IMG/VR virus record: IMGVR_UViG_3300031963_000630
Coordinates: 1 to 31,251 of that record
Direction: 5' to 3' (one strand)
DNA from: a virus
Length of the DNA: 31,251 nucleotides
Both the position numbers and the translations under genes were made by a program. The notes beneath the pieces were generated by a model. That model was not told the origin of the DNA. It saw nothing but the letters and a program-made list of their open reading frames with translations, and did no database searches. Positions 21,065 through 30,733 of this stretch are shown piece by piece. Each line of letters opens with the position of its first letter. Positions within the stretch are counted from its first letter, which is position 1.

Positions 21065-22243
21065 TTAACCGTTTGTTGCTGAAGACTCAATACGGACAAG
21101 TGCTGCCTCGCGTAGGCGATTAAAGCCTCCGAAGTAGTACCAACCGATTGTGCGGAAACGGCGTAGAGCATCAATCTCTGGACCAATGATGGTTGAGATG
21201 TCTGCGGCTTGCGCCTCAGCTAATGCTTCACGACCTGCAATAATTGCACGGTAGTTGTTTGTAAATGTAACAGTACCTGTGTCAGCAACTGATGTAATGT
21301 TAGATGCTGTAAGTGCATAGGTAAATGTTGTTGATGTTGTACCTGTGATGGTATATGTGCCGTTAACACCTGTGTTAGTTGTAGCAGCAACTGTTACAAC
21401 CTGACCTGTTCCGAGGCCGTGAGCAACTGCTGTAGTAATTGTTACTACGTTAGATGTCAAAGCAACGTTGGTGATAGTTGTGCTTGTAGTGATACCAGCA
21501 GCCAACTTTAGACCGTTAAGTACACGAGGTGTCTCTACTACGAAAGCACCTTCTAATACACCAACTGCACCAGCAGTAAACGGTGTACGCTCTACATACT
21601 TGGTCAACTCTTGGAATCCTCCGGTGCCTGATTCGGCGCGAAGGTCAGCAGATTGACGTGGGTGTAGATATGCAGCATATAGCTCACCGATACGAGGCAA
21701 AGCCTTGTTGGTGCGTAGAGTTACTACAGCGTTGCGGATATCCGCAGTTGTAATTGTATCTACTGGAAGCACTGCACTAGATGCTGTTGGAACTGTTCCT
21801 GATGGACCGTTTGCATAAATTACTTGGGTTCCAGCACAAAGAACTTGACCAACAACATTGTCAATGCTGTCTGCTGCGTTGTAAGCGATGATGTCAGCAA
21901 GAGCTGAATCTACATCGTTAAATGAAGTTAGGTTTAACTTCTTGGTTGTTGAAACGGCTGAGCCGTATTCAGCAAGGGTTACAGTAACCTGTGATGGGTT
22001 ACCTAAAGCGATTGAGGAAACATCGGTTGATTCTGTCAACGTAGATGTAGCTTGTGCTAAATCTGAATAGATTGAGAATACAACTGATGATCCTGGCATC
22101 GCCTGTTGAACTGGTTTAACATCGGCAAGTGAGCGCATAACAGGAATGGAACGAAGTGCCATTCTTACATACTGATCGTATGCTGCTGTGACTAAATTGC
22201 TAATGCTGGATGTAGTGGTTAAACTACCGCCTGGAATTGCCAT
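21065..22243 (-). CDS. Major capsid protein (N4-gp56-like family) with inserted beta domain
   Basis: This 392-residue protein has the helix-rich N-terminus (SNLVTAAYDQYVRMALRSIP), the segment PGSSVVFSIYSDLAQATSTL, a central TTADIRNAVVTLRTNKALP with YAAYLHPRQSADLRA, and a C-terminal YRAIIAGREALAEAQ followed by GWYYFGGFNRLREAALVRI. These are features of HK97-fold capsid proteins of the N4-gp56 type. Residues 252-328 form a separate repeat-like beta domain (VVTITTAVAHGLGTGQVVTV and NGTYTITGTTSTTFTYAL) normally seen in tail proteins. It is placed so that ETPRVL and YRAII of the capsid fold flank it. Scaffold lies directly upstream. Confidence 0.8.
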   Translation of the reverse strand: MAIPGGSLTTTSSISNLVTAAYDQYVRMALRSIPVMRSLADVKPVQQAMPGSSVVFSIYSDLAQATSTLTESTDVSSIALGNPSQVTVTLAEYGSAVSTTKKLNLTSFNDVDSALADIIAYNAADSIDNVVGQVLCAGTQVIYANGPSGTVPTASSAVLPVDTITTADIRNAVVTLRTNKALPRIGELYAAYLHPRQSADLRAESGTGGFQELTKYVERTPFTAGAVGVLEGAFVVETPRVLNGLKLAAGITTSTTITNVALTSNVVTITTAVAHGLGTGQVVTVAATTNTGVNGTYTITGTTSTTFTYALTASNITSVADTGTVTFTNNYRAIIAGREALAEAQAADISTIIGPEIDALRRFRTIGWYYFGGFNRLREAALVRIESSATNG

Positions 22244-22270
22244 TGGGCATTACCTTTCATTAGGATTGGA

Positions 22271-22747
22271 TTAGAGTCCAGATCCCTTAATGATTGCATC
22301 TAACTCTTCGCGAGTATTAGCGTTCATAAGTTTTTTCATAATATCGTCATTGTGCTCAGGTGTAATCCCTTGCTCAACAGTATTAGTCATCCTCTTGTAC
22401 GCTGCCGCTTGAGCAGGATCAACATTAGGTTTCTGGGGTACTTCTTCGGTTTGAAGACCAAACACATCTGCGTTTGCTTCTAACCATTTTGATACAGACT
22501 CCTCAGTTGGGTCTATATCCTGCGGAATAAAAGAAGAAATCTTCTGATTTACCCCGCGACTTGCGAGGGCTTCTTTGATTGCTCGTTCTCTTTGCGCTTT
22601 ATTTAAAGATTCAAAGTTAGCTTTAAGATCTGCCAACTCTTTATCTTTTGCTTTATTAGCCTTGCGTAGTTGTTTAACGAGATCATTGCTTAATGACTCA
22701 ACACTTGTGTCGGTCTCGTCATCATCCTCGTAGTCATAGTTGGACAT
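22271..22747 (-). CDS. Capsid scaffolding protein
   Basis: From the ATG at 22747 the protein has 158 residues; this start follows GGGAGA eight bases upstream, whereas the frame remains open to 22834 without a site. It opens with a strongly acidic run (YDYEDDDETD). A coiled coil follows (LVKQLRKANKAKDKELADL, FESLNKAQRERAIKEALASR), then a C-terminal helix (MKKLMNANTREELDAIIKGS). Acidic coiled-coil composition and placement just before the capsid gene are hallmarks of scaffolds. It should guide procapsid assembly and be removed before packaging. Confidence 0.78.
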   Translation of the reverse strand: MSNYDYEDDDETDTSVESLSNDLVKQLRKANKAKDKELADLKANFESLNKAQRERAIKEALASRGVNQKISSFIPQDIDPTEESVSKWLEANADVFGLQTEEVPQKPNVDPAQAAAYKRMTNTVEQGITPEHNDDIMKKLMNANTREELDAIIKGSGL

Positions 22748-22835
22748 AGTCCATCTCCCATTCGTTGTAGTTGTCGTAGACCTCATACAGTTTGGGGATT
22801 CCTGTATGGCTTCTACTACCGGTTTTGTTATCACT

Positions 22836-22859
22836 CCATCAGACCGGTGGTCCTGATGG
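22836..22859 (-). other. Hairpin upstream of the scaffold gene
   Basis: An imperfect inverted repeat of ten base pairs with one bulged base (CCATCAGACC against GGTCCTGATGG) lies in the 121-base leader between the upstream virion gene and the scaffold ATG. No T-tract follows, so it is not a simple terminator. Together with the hairpin at 21028-21051 it brackets the scaffold-capsid pair. Confidence 0.5.
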
Positions 22860-22868
22860 CAGGCTTAG

Positions 22869-24038
22869 TTAGTAAGAGCCAGCTCTATTTTGGCTCAGTG
22901 CTCCGCTTGAAACTCCAGTTTGTCCACCGAAGGTGGCCTTCTCTAGTCCGATAATCTTCTTACGCTTTTCTCCTGCTTGGGTTTGTCCTGGTAAATTAAA
23001 TACTTCTTCTTCAGCTACTGCCTGATTATAGTCTGGTTGTTGATAGATAGATGATAATTGTCTACCTCGCTCAAGACCGCCACCAATAGCACCATAACCT
23101 GCTCTAGCAGATTCAGCAGTTACGCCATAACTGGCAAGTTGTTCTGCTCTAGCAGCAGATGTATCTAATTTAGAACCAATTGCAGCGCCACCTATTTCAG
23201 CAGCTAATACTTTCTTTTGAATGTTTGCTAATCCTTGTGCTGGATCTAGAGTATAGGCAAGAATATCGCCATCCTTAATATCAGGATAGAATTGCTTTAA
23301 CGCTTCTTTAACCTGTGGTGCTGCATCAATAACTCTCTTTTGTGCAATAGATATACGATCCTCTAACTCAGAGGCAGATACATCTCCTGCAATAAACTTC
23401 TCAAATCCTGCTTGTTTACCAGTAGCATCTTTAGTGTAATAGGTTGCAGGTAATCCATAATTACGCATTACATTCTGGTATTGATCTTCTAGAGTTACAT
23501 ACTCAGCCTCTGACAAGGCTCTCAACCCATTATTAATACGATCTTTATTAGCAGCAAAGCGAGCTTGATATGCTTTAGTTTGACGTAAGGCTAAGGTCAA
23601 CGATGCTTCATCAGCACCAGTTACTATAAGATCCTTTACATCATCTAGTAAAGTGCCTAGACCATATCTGTTAAACTCTGCAAGTAATAGGTCATAAGCA
23701 GATTGTCCTGCACGGCGCTTCTTTTCTGCTTCAATGGCAGCATCTTGTTGTCTTTGATAAGCTCGTTCATTCTCTCTTATTTGCTCATCAGTTAAAGTAG
23801 TTGTAGTAGATCCACTACTACCTGCTGTAGTGGTGGTTACGGGACCACCAGTCTTAGGATCAATACCATATTTTTCTTGTAATGGTTTTAATTCTTCTAC
23901 TAATTTTTGAGTAGAAGTAGCAATCCTCGCATCAATCTGCGCTTTAGTTTCAGTAGGTTTTTTAGTTTCTTTTTTAGTTTCTTTTTTGGGTGCTTGAAAT
24001 AAAGGATTGCCTGAACCGTATACAAAGTTAGTAGACAT
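22869..24038 (-). CDS. Putative internal virion protein, 389 residues
   Basis: The protein is Lys/Thr/Glu-rich at the N-terminus (PKKETKKETKKPTETKAQID). A low-complexity Thr/Ser linker follows (TTTTAGSSGSTTTTLTDEQI), then long amphipathic helices (QAGFEKFIAGDVSASELEDR and LAAEIGGAAIGSKLDTSAAR) and a Gly/Ala-rich tail. No enzyme motif seen. Placement between the large 1624-residue gene and the scaffold fits a head-internal or ejected protein. Confidence 0.55.
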   Translation of the reverse strand: MSTNFVYGSGNPLFQAPKKETKKETKKPTETKAQIDARIATSTQKLVEELKPLQEKYGIDPKTGGPVTTTTAGSSGSTTTTLTDEQIRENERAYQRQQDAAIEAEKKRRAGQSAYDLLLAEFNRYGLGTLLDDVKDLIVTGADEASLTLALRQTKAYQARFAANKDRINNGLRALSEAEYVTLEDQYQNVMRNYGLPATYYTKDATGKQAGFEKFIAGDVSASELEDRISIAQKRVIDAAPQVKEALKQFYPDIKDGDILAYTLDPAQGLANIQKKVLAAEIGGAAIGSKLDTSAARAEQLASYGVTAESARAGYGAIGGGLERGRQLSSIYQQPDYNQAVAEEEVFNLPGQTQAGEKRKKIIGLEKATFGGQTGVSSGALSQNRAGSY

Positions 24039-24040
24039 AG

Positions 24041-25456
24041 TTAGGCCTGAAATCCAAAGTCCCTAAGGACTTTAAGTGCGACATTAGAAACATCCCTCTT
24101 TGCGTTGTCTGTATATTGCCAGCGATAATCTTTGCGTAGATTTTTTTCAAAGTCATAGATAGGCATTTCCTTATCGGGTCCAATAGCAGATCTTAGAGTT
24201 GGATCCTTTAGATCTATTGATTCAGGGTTTAGTTCTAGTATAGATGCCATAAGGTTTTTATAAGGTGAGTAAACAGTATCAAGATCTATGCCTTGTGCTA
24301 GTAACTTCTGTACCTTCTCAGGCATACCGAGTCCTGCAATACCGCGAATCTCATTATCAATAATCTTTATATCTGTACCATCTTGGACTCTTTTAGCAAA
24401 GGAATCAATTTGAGTTTGATTTAAAGATATACCATTAGCCTTAGCGGTACCTAATATAGATTGAGTAGTAAGAGATAACTTATCTGTTTTTTTCTTAGCA
24501 AACTCTGGAAGTTTTTGAATTTCAACAGTTAAAAATTCTAAAGGATTTCCAAGTCCACCAGTAGTAACACCATTGACAGTTTTTTTAGGACTCTTTTTTT
24601 CTGCTGTTTGAAGTGCTTTACTATATTTTGATATTTCAGCAGCAGTTGGATCTCTCTGGAGAACAGATTTAAACACACTTCTTACATAACCGGCAGCTTC
24701 AGTAGGATCTGAAACATTCACAGTTGGCACTGTTGCGCCACCTGATCTGTATGTACCCTCATTACCAGCAGTTATTAAAAATTCTGCAAATGGTATATCT
24801 TTGTTATAGTCTAAAGAACGTACATAGTTATCTGAAAGAGCTGTAACATAAGCAGATTTTAATTCTTTAGAGTATTTACCATCTATTGGTAGGTTTAAAT
24901 TATAGGCTTTATTTAAATCTTTTGCTAAAACTATTCTTTGAGTACCATCCATTGCTGCAATTCTTTGACCAGCAACAGCTACCTGCTCACTATATTGAGT
25001 TTGTATTTTATTTGTAAGATCTGTTTGTTCTTTAGATTGATTAGGGGTTGATTCTTTTGTTTTATCTTTAGGTTTTTTTGTTTCAACTACAGGTTCTACA
25101 TATGGCTTAGGATTCTTTAAATTTTCTTTAAGTGCATTAATAGATGTTTGAATAGAATCTAGAGCATCTTGATTAGGGGCAGATTTTTTTGATTCTTCTA
25201 ACCTAGCAATAGAATCTGTAATTCCAGAGGTAGATATACCAATATAATTTTTCTTAAAATATGCTGTAGCGTTTGCGACAAGTTTATTATAAGTATTTTG
25301 TGCTGTAGTTTGGATTCTTTGAAGTTCTGCTAAAACATCTGGCGTAACATTACGAGCACCGGTAAGTGATTTAGTAGCTTCACTAAGGATCTTCTTAGCC
25401 TCTTTAACACTAGGATCATTATTTAAATAATCCTGTAATGTTATATCTGTTGCCAT
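24041..25456 (-). CDS. Putative internal virion protein, 471 residues
   Basis: It is mostly helical with a Lys/Pro/Thr-rich hinge near residues 115-145 (PYVEPVVETKKPKDKTKEST). The later part contains AGYVRSVFKSVLQRDPTAAE and GISLNQTQIDSFAKRVQDGT, helical repeats of a kind seen in virion-internal proteins. It lacks signal peptides and catalytic motifs. It follows the 1624-residue gene by five bases and is transcribed with it. Role by position: head content or ejection apparatus. Confidence 0.5.
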   Translation of the reverse strand: MATDITLQDYLNNDPSVKEAKKILSEATKSLTGARNVTPDVLAELQRIQTTAQNTYNKLVANATAYFKKNYIGISTSGITDSIARLEESKKSAPNQDALDSIQTSINALKENLKNPKPYVEPVVETKKPKDKTKESTPNQSKEQTDLTNKIQTQYSEQVAVAGQRIAAMDGTQRIVLAKDLNKAYNLNLPIDGKYSKELKSAYVTALSDNYVRSLDYNKDIPFAEFLITAGNEGTYRSGGATVPTVNVSDPTEAAGYVRSVFKSVLQRDPTAAEISKYSKALQTAEKKSPKKTVNGVTTGGLGNPLEFLTVEIQKLPEFAKKKTDKLSLTTQSILGTAKANGISLNQTQIDSFAKRVQDGTDIKIIDNEIRGIAGLGMPEKVQKLLAQGIDLDTVYSPYKNLMASILELNPESIDLKDPTLRSAIGPDKEMPIYDFEKNLRKDYRWQYTDNAKRDVSNVALKVLRDFGFQA

Positions 25457-25460
25457 CTAT

Positions 25461-28400
25461 TTACTCTCCTAGTAATCTACTAAATATGGACATATATGCT
25501 GTCAATGTATTTTCATTAAAGGTAGATAGATTTTTTATTTTACTTAGAGTTCCACTTTTTACCAAGTCTATAACTTCTCTATCGCCACCAGTTAATTCAA
25601 ATATTTCTTTTTGTTTTACATAACCATCATAAGCCTTAACCATTTGCCTTAAAACATCTTGGGTTTCAGGCCTAATGTTTGAGAACTTAGGATCATCTAA
25701 CATTTTAGATAGATCATCTAACGCTCTAACTCTTTCTACTGCTCTTTCTCTGCCCTTGCCTAGATATTCTTCTAGCATCGGGCGACCTGCCATATAAGTA
25801 TCTTTCCAAGTGTTATATTGTTGGCGGAATATTTTTCTTATTTGAGGATCAGCAATATTAGACAGTGTTGCATCAAGTTTGTTTTTTCTTTCATAATATA
25901 TCTCAGCATCTGCTGCCGCTTGTACTTGCACTAAATGATCTTCTACTCTTTTGTTCTCTCTAAGGCCCATAGTCTTCATAGTTCTATAAGCATCGTAGGA
26001 GAAAGCACCCTCATTAGGTATTAAGAAAGCAGCGCCCTCTTTATAGGTATTAAATAACTCTTGGTTATCTTCTACGAATTTACCAGAATCTTCTGCTGAC
26101 TGAAAGATAGCTACAGTTTTACGATCTGATTCAGACACTGTATATGGAACTTGGTTAGGATATAGTTCTACCCATTTTGCCATTGCAATATCTTTATCAA
26201 AGTTATTCTTTTCGTATAACTTATACCATACTTCTTTCCAATTTGATTTACCAGAATCTTTAATCCATTCAGCCATCTCTGATTTAAGTTCAGTTTGGAC
26301 TGAAGCTGGCGCAAAGAAACCAAATGTAAATCTAAGAGCAAGGACAGATAAGGTAGCGTTCTTTAATCTCTCCCTATATGCTTCTCTTTCGGCAATAGAA
26401 GGTGCTATTAAGTTACCGCTTGCATCTAACTTTTTTGGTAAACCATTGCCAGATGCCTCTAAGTATGTAACTGCTTTACGATAAGCAGAGGCGTATTGGG
26501 AATCTCTGTCATCTTGACTCATTAGAGCAAGCCCTCTATTAACGTGTGCTGGCATTAACCTAGATAGGAATGGTTGATTTACTGCATACTTACCTAACAC
26601 CATACCTGTTATGGTATCTACGTTTTGCTGTGAACCTTGGAAAGGTAATGAAATAAGATTACCTAATGTTGTTACAGAAAGAGCCGCTAATGGTCCAGAG
26701 AATGTTGGAAGAATTGAATCTGGATTTAAAGATGGTGTTAACATCTTTACAGATCCACCAAATTGTACTGGAAATGGAACCTTAAAGTCTTGTGGTATTC
26801 CCATTCCTGCTAATGCAGTCTGCATTATTCTGTATCCAGGAGCCATCATAGGATAAACAAAATAAGCATCACCGTTTTCATCTTTTTGAATAAATCCATT
26901 ATGATCTATTCCATCAAATGTGGCTGCTGCTCTAGCAAATGCTTCTGGGTTGTACTTAGCAAGACGACCTAAACGTCTGTAGAAATCTTCTTGAGCGCGA
27001 TAGAATCTAGCCCAGTTTCGTACTGCGAATGAACCTTGAGATCTAATTAAAGGATTATCTACATAAGATAGAACCTGCATAATAGCTCTTTCTTCTGCCG
27101 CTTTAGCTAACTCTGTCTTGGCTGCTTTTACACCAGCCTGATAATTAAGAGTTCCTTTTTGAGTACCTTTAGTCCACTCATCAATAAACTTTTGTTCAAA
27201 TCCAGTACTTCGCATTTCTTTACGAATACGGATTGATTCATATAATGCCATAGGTTGACGAGAGATACGAGCATTGGCAAGACCAAGCCATACCCAACCA
27301 TTCTTCATTAGGTTGTAAGTACGTTGTGATTCTTCAACAACTGGTACAAGTTCTGGTCCAACATATTCTGCTGGTAGATCCTGAAGATCTATGCCTCTAA
27401 CATCATCTAAGCTTAATTTACCAGAGATAGTGTAAGTATTTACACCTTTGCCTAAAGGAGCAGATGGATCATACTCGCGAATCTTATCTAAAAGATTTTT
27501 GTTTATATCGCCATCGCCTCTTTTGGTAACTAATTCCTTGGCTCTAGTAAGAACTTCCCTAGCATATCTAATATCATCTATATCAAGTTCACTTACAGCA
27601 GTTGCTTCGGACTTTAATTGCTTACCCCTTGAACTTTGTAACCAATTACGAAGAATCGTCATTACCTGATCATCAGGTAAATCTGCATTTGCTAAAGCAA
27701 GAGAACCTAATTCATCGTTACCGTAAAATCTAAGACGTAATAGATATCCAATTAATGATGCTTCGCTCTTATCGCTAGTAATTGCTCTAGTGCCAAAACC
27801 TGCTACATTTGCAGATGCTCTATACTGTTTAGTAGCAGTAGTTAAATCCAGTCTAAGTGGTCTAACGTCAACACCTAAATCTTTAACTAACTGCAATACT
27901 GATTCATTATAAGTAGCACCGGTAGCAAAGTTCATACCACCTTCAGATACCTCTGCTAATAGGTTATCTATATTACCGTAAATTATCTGTTCAGTTAGTA
28001 TCTCTATAGATTCATCATCTATTACTTTAATACCAAACTGGCGTAGGAAAGTATCTATCTTACCCTTAGATAAAGATTCGGCTAGTATTTTTCTGGTTTG
28101 ACCAGCAACTCCACCCTGGATCTTATCTTCTAGTTTTGCTATTTTAGATGTGATTTCCTCTGACTTCTTAGTATCAAAGGTTAGAACATTCATACTGCCA
28201 AGTTCTTTTTTAAGTTGGAATAGTTCTTCTCTATTATTAATTATATCTAAGTCAATTGCTTTTATTCTAGCAGCGTTTACTTCTGCTTCTTTTTTATTAA
28301 TAAATCGCATCATTACGCCAAGTGGATTAGCAGCAAAGGCTTCTAATTTGTCTAATCCTTTAACTGATTGCAAGGCTGTGTTTAATCTAGTAGCAGTATA

Positions 28401-30335
28401 TCTTTGCTTTGCAAGTCCCCAAGGGCTTGTACCCATAGCCAGAGATACCATTAAATCTTCTCCAGCATTACGGATTGCATAACGAGGACCAGCTAGAGTT
28501 AAGAATGACCAACCATTGGTCATAGTTTCTACCCATTTACTATTAGCTGTGCCTAGTACAAATTTAGCAATAGTGCTTTTGCCTGCTAAGATATCTAAAT
28601 CTACAAGGCTTGGTGCAGAAACAGTGGTATTCATTTCGCTAGGTAATAACGCTTTTTTAGATAATTCACCATCACCTAAACCGTGCCGAACATTACCTTT
28701 GTTAGCGTACATTCTAGATACAGTATTTCCAGTATCTGTTAAATCTAAACCTCTTGCATTATTAGTTTGTTTTAACAAGCCTTGATAAATACTCATTTTC
28801 TTAGCCACAGAATCTGTGCCAGCATACAATTCTTTCATTAATGTTGCAAAATTTGTGGGTGCAAATATTGCTGCGAGTCGGTATATTTGATCAGGAGCAT
28901 CTTTTGCAAGAAGATCAAATTCCTCATTTTTAAACATTGGTACTGGAGTTAATGATCTTTTAATCTTATCTAAGCCAGTTGCTATTTGAAGAGAACTAAA
29001 TCTAGCAGAGCCTTTTACCCGAACACCGTCTAGTGCTTCTTTTAATTTACCTGGTTCTAATTTAACAAGGTCGTCAAGTATACCGTCTGCGTTATCAGGA
29101 GAACCAAATACTGCATTTACCAAACTAGGTGATACTTTACTAATGTCAAATACTTTATTTGTTTCGGTAAGAACTTTTCTTCTTAACTTACGAGCAGGGG
29201 TTAGACGAGGTAGAATAACTCTTTGACGAGCTATTGACCCTTCTGCTACAACTTTCATAACATCTCTGGTATTTTCAAACCAAGCCTTAGCAGTACTGGC
29301 GCTTGTAATTGGAGTTGGTCCTTTAATAAATTCATCTATTACAGAACGACCAAACTCTGGCAAAAGGACAGAAAGTTCTTTTCTTGCCTCTGCTGCTGCT
29401 TGAGGATTTACACCTTTAGACTCTATTAATTTTTTAAGAGGTACACCAGCTTGATCCCATAAAGCAATTGTTGATGGTTGATCAAAGTATTTATCAAACT
29501 TTACACCCTTGCCACCAGCTTGTGCGGCAACTACTTGCACTGAATAATTATTTAAATCGTAAAGTTTTTTCGCTTTACTTAATACAATAAATGGATCAGT
29601 ACGTAGACGAAATATTGCATCGCCAACTCCTGATACCATTTTATAAAAGAAGCCTTGTTCATACAAATCACCAGGAGTTACTACATCAATAATATTTGCT
29701 AGTTGACGACCAGGTGAGAATTTGGCAGCATTGACAGCATTTAACGCTTCATCAAATTCTTCTCTTGCTTCTCTGTCATTCTTTCCTGCATCATTTGTAG
29801 GATCTGCTATACGAAGATAATATTTTTCTTCTTCAGTAGCATTGTTTATTAGATCCGCTATATCAGCACCTTCACTGATTTTTTGTGCAATCTTGACTTG
29901 AGCATCGCCATATTTTTTAGTGGCTGCTTCAATACGGCCTGTGTTATATACTTTCTCGCCATCTTTGCCTGCTTCATCCCAAGCAAAGCCAATTTGACCA
30001 CGTTCTACTAATGGGATAGCAACAGCACGATAGGTTTGACTAACCCTATCTGCTAAAAAATTTAAACCTTTATATGCTTGATAAAAAGTATAGTGATTAG
30101 CAGTACCAAGCCAGCCTTGTTTTGGCTTCTCTTCTTCAGTTTCATTGCCAAAATTTTGCACAAGGTTTTCTTGTTGTGCTTGTGGCAAAGATTTATATAC
30201 TGCGTTAGCCGCTTCTGCTGGCATAGCAAGTAAGTTTTTATGTACAGTTAATGCTTTACTTAGGTTATCTATTCTTCTTTTATCTTGCTCTGATAACCCT
30301 GCCGCATATGCTGCTGCTTTTAAGCTCTCAGACAT
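25461..30335 (-). CDS. Giant virion protein, candidate internal/ejection protein
   Basis: This 1624-residue protein is the largest product in the window. The N-terminal third is helical and charged (SEQDKRRIDNLSKALTVHKN). A hydrophobic stretch lies around residues 610-640 (WSFLTLAGPRYAIRNAGEDL), a long coiled coil around 680-750 (ELFQLKKELGSMNVLT, IAKLEDKIQGG), and another hydrophobic segment near 1205-1240 (FSGPLAALSVTTLGNLISLP). No polymerase, protease or transglycosylase motif was recognised. Position upstream of scaffold, not after a major tail protein, argues against a tape measure and for an internal or DNA-ejection protein, but a tape-measure-like role is not excluded. Confidence 0.6.
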   Translation of the reverse strand: MSESLKAAAYAAGLSEQDKRRIDNLSKALTVHKNLLAMPAEAANAVYKSLPQAQQENLVQNFGNETEEEKPKQGWLGTANHYTFYQAYKGLNFLADRVSQTYRAVAIPLVERGQIGFAWDEAGKDGEKVYNTGRIEAATKKYGDAQVKIAQKISEGADIADLINNATEEEKYYLRIADPTNDAGKNDREAREEFDEALNAVNAAKFSPGRQLANIIDVVTPGDLYEQGFFYKMVSGVGDAIFRLRTDPFIVLSKAKKLYDLNNYSVQVVAAQAGGKGVKFDKYFDQPSTIALWDQAGVPLKKLIESKGVNPQAAAEARKELSVLLPEFGRSVIDEFIKGPTPITSASTAKAWFENTRDVMKVVAEGSIARQRVILPRLTPARKLRRKVLTETNKVFDISKVSPSLVNAVFGSPDNADGILDDLVKLEPGKLKEALDGVRVKGSARFSSLQIATGLDKIKRSLTPVPMFKNEEFDLLAKDAPDQIYRLAAIFAPTNFATLMKELYAGTDSVAKKMSIYQGLLKQTNNARGLDLTDTGNTVSRMYANKGNVRHGLGDGELSKKALLPSEMNTTVSAPSLVDLDILAGKSTIAKFVLGTANSKWVETMTNGWSFLTLAGPRYAIRNAGEDLMVSLAMGTSPWGLAKQRYTATRLNTALQSVKGLDKLEAFAANPLGVMMRFINKKEAEVNAARIKAIDLDIINNREELFQLKKELGSMNVLTFDTKKSEEITSKIAKLEDKIQGGVAGQTRKILAESLSKGKIDTFLRQFGIKVIDDESIEILTEQIIYGNIDNLLAEVSEGGMNFATGATYNESVLQLVKDLGVDVRPLRLDLTTATKQYRASANVAGFGTRAITSDKSEASLIGYLLRLRFYGNDELGSLALANADLPDDQVMTILRNWLQSSRGKQLKSEATAVSELDIDDIRYAREVLTRAKELVTKRGDGDINKNLLDKIREYDPSAPLGKGVNTYTISGKLSLDDVRGIDLQDLPAEYVGPELVPVVEESQRTYNLMKNGWVWLGLANARISRQPMALYESIRIRKEMRSTGFEQKFIDEWTKGTQKGTLNYQAGVKAAKTELAKAAEERAIMQVLSYVDNPLIRSQGSFAVRNWARFYRAQEDFYRRLGRLAKYNPEAFARAAATFDGIDHNGFIQKDENGDAYFVYPMMAPGYRIMQTALAGMGIPQDFKVPFPVQFGGSVKMLTPSLNPDSILPTFSGPLAALSVTTLGNLISLPFQGSQQNVDTITGMVLGKYAVNQPFLSRLMPAHVNRGLALMSQDDRDSQYASAYRKAVTYLEASGNGLPKKLDASGNLIAPSIAEREAYRERLKNATLSVLALRFTFGFFAPASVQTELKSEMAEWIKDSGKSNWKEVWYKLYEKNNFDKDIAMAKWVELYPNQVPYTVSESDRKTVAIFQSAEDSGKFVEDNQELFNTYKEGAAFLIPNEGAFSYDAYRTMKTMGLRENKRVEDHLVQVQAAADAEIYYERKNKLDATLSNIADPQIRKIFRQQYNTWKDTYMAGRPMLEEYLGKGRERAVERVRALDDLSKMLDDPKFSNIRPETQDVLRQMVKAYDGYVKQKEIFELTGGDREVIDLVKSGTLSKIKNLSTFNENTLTAYMSIFSRLLGE

Positions 30336-30733
30336 TAATTACCTCTAGATAAAGCGTTCTGATAAAGATATTGGATCTCACCGGTAGTGTCGTAAGGAAT
30401 CATCTCTGCTAAAACATCTGATAATTTACGATTAGCAAACTGTGATTGCATCATAAGTGATGATGCGCCAGCGCCTTCTCCTATATCAACACCAGTAGTA
30501 ATGGGTTCTTCTGGTCTTTGCGATGGTGCATATAGTGGTGTTACTGGAGTTAATGGATTAGATGGTCTTCCACCTACATCATCTGCTACACCACGAGTCT
30601 TTGACTTTGGCGCTGCTGTATTGAGTGCGGCAGTCTCGCCGCCTTCTCCGTATGATGTTGAACCTAAACTCATATCTGTTCTTTTGGAGAATTTACCTGG
30701 GCCTGATGCGCCAGCTAATGGACCTCTTGCCAT
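30335..30733 (-). CDS. Hypothetical virion-associated protein, 132 residues
   Basis: The N-terminal half is low complexity and probably disordered (ARGPLAGASGPGKFSKRTDM, PSNPLTPVTPLYAPSQRPEE). The C-terminal 40 residues are helical (SQFANRKLSDVLAEMIPYD, GEIQYLYQNALS). The opening GPLAGASGPGKFSKR resembles conserved starts seen in environmental phage proteins. Its stop overlaps the giant gene ATG. A head-associated or assembly role is inferred from position. Confidence 0.5.
   Translation of the reverse strand: MARGPLAGASGPGKFSKRTDMSLGSTSYGEGGETAALNTAAPKSKTRGVADDVGGRPSNPLTPVTPLYAPSQRPEEPITTGVDIGEGAGASSLMMQSQFANRKLSDVLAEMIPYDTTGEIQYLYQNALSRGN

Noticed and set aside
22748-22834. Longer N-terminus for the scaffold protein
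   Set aside because: The extra 29 residues have no ribosome binding site and start next to a hairpin. The acidic MSNYDYEDDD start at 22747 follows a good site and is typical of scaffolds.
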